The translations under genes and the position numbers were made by a program. A DNA stretch of 7,328 nucleotides from an uncultured Clostridia bacterium (GTDB taxonomy: Bacteria; Bacillota; Clostridia; Oscillospirales; Acutalibacteraceae), in the NCBI GenBank assembly GCA_946535695.1, contig CAMNDS010000040.1, positions 1-7,328 of the forward strand, read 5' to 3'. A model generated the notes under the pieces. The model saw only the letters and a program-made list of their open reading frames with translations. It was not told the origin of the DNA and made no database searches. Below, one piece after another: positions 5,823 to 7,328 of the stretch. Numbering within the stretch: position 1 is the stretch's first letter; the number at the start of each line of letters is the position of its first letter.

Positions 5823-6746
5823 TTGGAAATGCGTAAAGTTCTGGCTGCAGAACTCGAAAAAATCATGAAAATAAACGAAAAAGTAGTTATAATAAATGCC
5901 GATCTTGCAAAAGCTGCTGGACTTTCAGGTTTGTATTCAAAATTCCCAAAAAGATGCTTTAACGTCGGAGTTGCTGAGCAAAATATGGCCAGCATAGCCG
6001 CAGGACTTTCAAGTTATGATTTTGTTCCGTTTATTTTTACTTTTACTCCGTTTGCTACAAGACGTATTTGCGATCAAATAGCCGTCTCGATATGTTATTC
6101 AAAACAGAATGTAAAAATTTTTGGGTTAGATCCCGGAATTACTGCTACTAATAATGGCGGCACTCATATGAGTTTTGAAGACGTCGGAATTATCAGAAGT
6201 ATGCCGCAAACGACTATTTTTGAGCCTTGCGATGAGGTACAACTTAAAAAATCTTTGAGTCAAATTTTGAATTATGAAAGTATGATTTATGTACGTGTTT
6301 TTAGAAAAGGCAATATAAAAATTTTCGACGAAAATAATTATGATTTTAATTTATTAAAAGCTGATATTATTAAAACAGGTAATGATATTTCTATTTTTTG
6401 TTCAGGCATAATGGTCGAAGAAGCTTTAAAAGCATACGAAATTTTAAAAAGTAAAAATATATCGGCTGAAATTATTGATGTTCACACCATAAAACCGTTA
6501 GATTTAAAGACTATTTTGAATTCTATTAAAAAAACTAAAAAGGCAATTGTAGCTGAAAATCACAATAAATTCGGCGGATTATTTTCGGCAATAAGTGAAT
6601 TTACAGCCGAGAATTTTCAAATTCCCGTGAAATATATCGCAATAGAAGACGAATTCGGTCAAGTTGGGGATTTAGATTTTTTAAAAAAATATTATAAATT
6701 AACTTGTGAAAATATCGTCGAAAAAGCTCTTAGCTTGGTGAATTAA
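5823..6746 (+). CDS. Transketolase, C-terminal (pyrimidine-binding) subunit
   Basis: 307 residues, the usual length for the C-terminal half of a split transketolase. It supplies the other face of the active site to the upstream subunit. Visible features are the catalytic glutamate Glu52 in GVAEQNM (49-55), which activates the cofactor's aminopyrimidine; FTFTPFATRR (72-81); the GITATNNGGTHMSFEDVG segment (105-122) with His115; and the C-terminal regulatory-type domain with IDVHTIKPLD (218-227), VAENHNKFGG (243-252) and EDEFGQVGD (275-283). The start is TTG at 5823, chosen by its spacing from AGAGGT. The next gene starts directly after the stop codon with no gap, so the three plus-strand genes are probably one operon. 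Composition is very AT-rich, with an estimated 17% GC at 6301-6360, but the protein is well conserved. Confidence 0.94.
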   Translation: MEMRKVLAAELEKIMKINEKVVIINADLAKAAGLSGLYSKFPKRCFNVGVAEQNMASIAAGLSSYDFVPFIFTFTPFATRRICDQIAVSICYSKQNVKIFGLDPGITATNNGGTHMSFEDVGIIRSMPQTTIFEPCDEVQLKKSLSQILNYESMIYVRVFRKGNIKIFDENNYDFNLLKADIIKTGNDISIFCSGIMVEEALKAYEILKSKNISAEIIDVHTIKPLDLKTILNSIKKTKKAIVAENHNKFGGLFSAISEFTAENFQIPVKYIAIEDEFGQVGDLDFLKKYYKLTCENIVEKALSLVN

Positions 6747-7328
6747 TTGGCTAAAATATTTACTCTTAAGCGAGTTGCAATTACATGTTTTATTATTTTA
6801 TTAATAATTATTACTAGATGTGTTTATATTTATTTTTTTGTAAAAGTAAAAACAGAATGTGCAAAAATTACTAAATTTAGTGAATTTATTGACGCAAAAG
6901 CTTTAATAATACGCGACGAGGAAGTTTTACAAAATAATTCTAAATTTTTAAAAGTTATTTGCCAGGATAATTCAAAAGTTGCCAAAAATCAGGTCATAGC
7001 TAAGAGTTATGAGTCAGAAGATTTGTTAAATAACGATAATAAAATTAATTTAGAAAAATTAGAAATTCTAAAAATCGAAGATATTAATACTAAAATTAAT
7101 AATATTATAAGAAATATGATTCATAATAAAATTTATGATTATAATATCTTGACTTTTGCCAGAATGCATGAAAAAGTTTTGAATAGCAAAAAAGACTTGG
7201 AAATAATCCAAGATAATTTAAGTAATAATGTTAATTTTAATGAAATAAAATCAGAAAGCAGCGGATTTTTCAGTAATTTCACTGATGGGTTTGAAGATTC
7301 TCTTAATTTAAATATTACTGACGATGAA
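6747..7328 (+). CDS. HlyD-like membrane-anchored adaptor protein, partial (C-terminus beyond window)
   Basis: 194 codons reach the right edge without a stop. TTG at 6747 follows the transketolase stop directly, with GGTGA (6737-6741) as its ribosome binding site inside the preceding gene. A short basic N-terminus and a hydrophobic helix (about 10-32) give a membrane anchor with the rest outside. Residues 50-88, including KALIIRDEEV, KVAKNQVIAKSY and the region between, resemble the barrel-sandwich half-motif of HlyD-family adaptors as found in Clostridia. SSGFFSNFTDGFED (171-184) resembles the second half after a helical insert (about 100-160). The adaptor glycine expected near 64 is absent, and the sequence is very rich in Asn, Lys and Ile. 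Function is unknown: it could be an efflux adaptor or an envelope protein. The assignment rests on remembered family patterns. Confidence 0.5.
   Translation, partial: MAKIFTLKRVAITCFIILLIIITRCVYIYFFVKVKTECAKITKFSEFIDAKALIIRDEEVLQNNSKFLKVICQDNSKVAKNQVIAKSYESEDLLNNDNKINLEKLEILKIEDINTKINNIIRNMIHNKIYDYNILTFARMHEKVLNSKKDLEIIQDNLSNNVNFNEIKSESSGFFSNFTDGFEDSLNLNITDDE

Noticed and set aside
1..7328. CRISPR arrays, insertion sequences, tRNA genes, phage genes
   Set aside because: I found no regularly spaced repeats, transposase or integrase motifs, terminal repeats or tRNA cloverleaf signatures on either strand.
6747..7328. Reading the last frame as a continuation of transketolase through a stop codon
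   Set aside because: The transketolase C-terminal half ends at its normal length (307 residues). The new frame starts with a basic stretch and a membrane helix, and has its own GGTGA site.

Overview
The window looks like an AT-rich chromosome segment from a low-GC Gram-positive bacterium, most likely a Clostridia (Oscillospiraceae-type) lineage and possibly a reduced-genome host-associated one. The evidence is a class A RNase P RNA, transketolase split into two genes, strong AGAGGTGAT-type Shine-Dalgarno sites, and a HlyD-like adaptor of a kind I associate with Clostridia. The lineage is inferred from gene content and not proved. Base composition is very uneven: hand counts give about 8% GC in 7081-7140 and about 53% GC in 1741-1860.

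Layout, left to right. On the minus strand, 1-2376 is one uninterrupted open frame of 792 codons that runs off the left edge. It encodes an AAA+ ATPase of the ClpB-D2 type behind an unusual N-terminal half: a Nif11-like helical region, a double-glycine leader-like motif, a signal-peptide-like hydrophobic segment and a second membrane segment. Its promoter (TTGACT-N17-TATAAT) and Shine-Dalgarno are nearly ideal. A perfect 11-bp hairpin at 2533-2557 separates it from the next minus-strand operon, rnpB-queC-queD-folE, read from about 4595 down to 2661. The three protein genes overlap by 13 and 11 nt. RNase P RNA lies immediately upstream of queC with its own clear promoter and no visible terminator in between.

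An intergenic stretch of about 350 bp holds the rnpB promoter and a perfect 20-bp palindrome. It separates the minus-strand genes from a plus-strand cluster: transketolase N-terminal subunit, transketolase C-terminal subunit and a truncated HlyD-like membrane-anchored adaptor. All three start with TTG behind recognisable Shine-Dalgarno sites.

How the genes work together. FolE makes dihydroneopterin triphosphate from GTP, QueD converts it to 6-carboxytetrahydropterin, QueE (not in the window) would make 7-carboxy-7-deazaguanine, and QueC would make preQ0 for queuosine in tRNA. This QueC has lost the usual Asp and Ser of its ATP-binding loop. The transketolase pair should form one enzyme linking pentose phosphates to glycolysis. 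The AAA+ protein is the most unusual item: a leader-like, possibly exported or membrane-targeted N-terminus fused to an ATP-driven remodelling domain.
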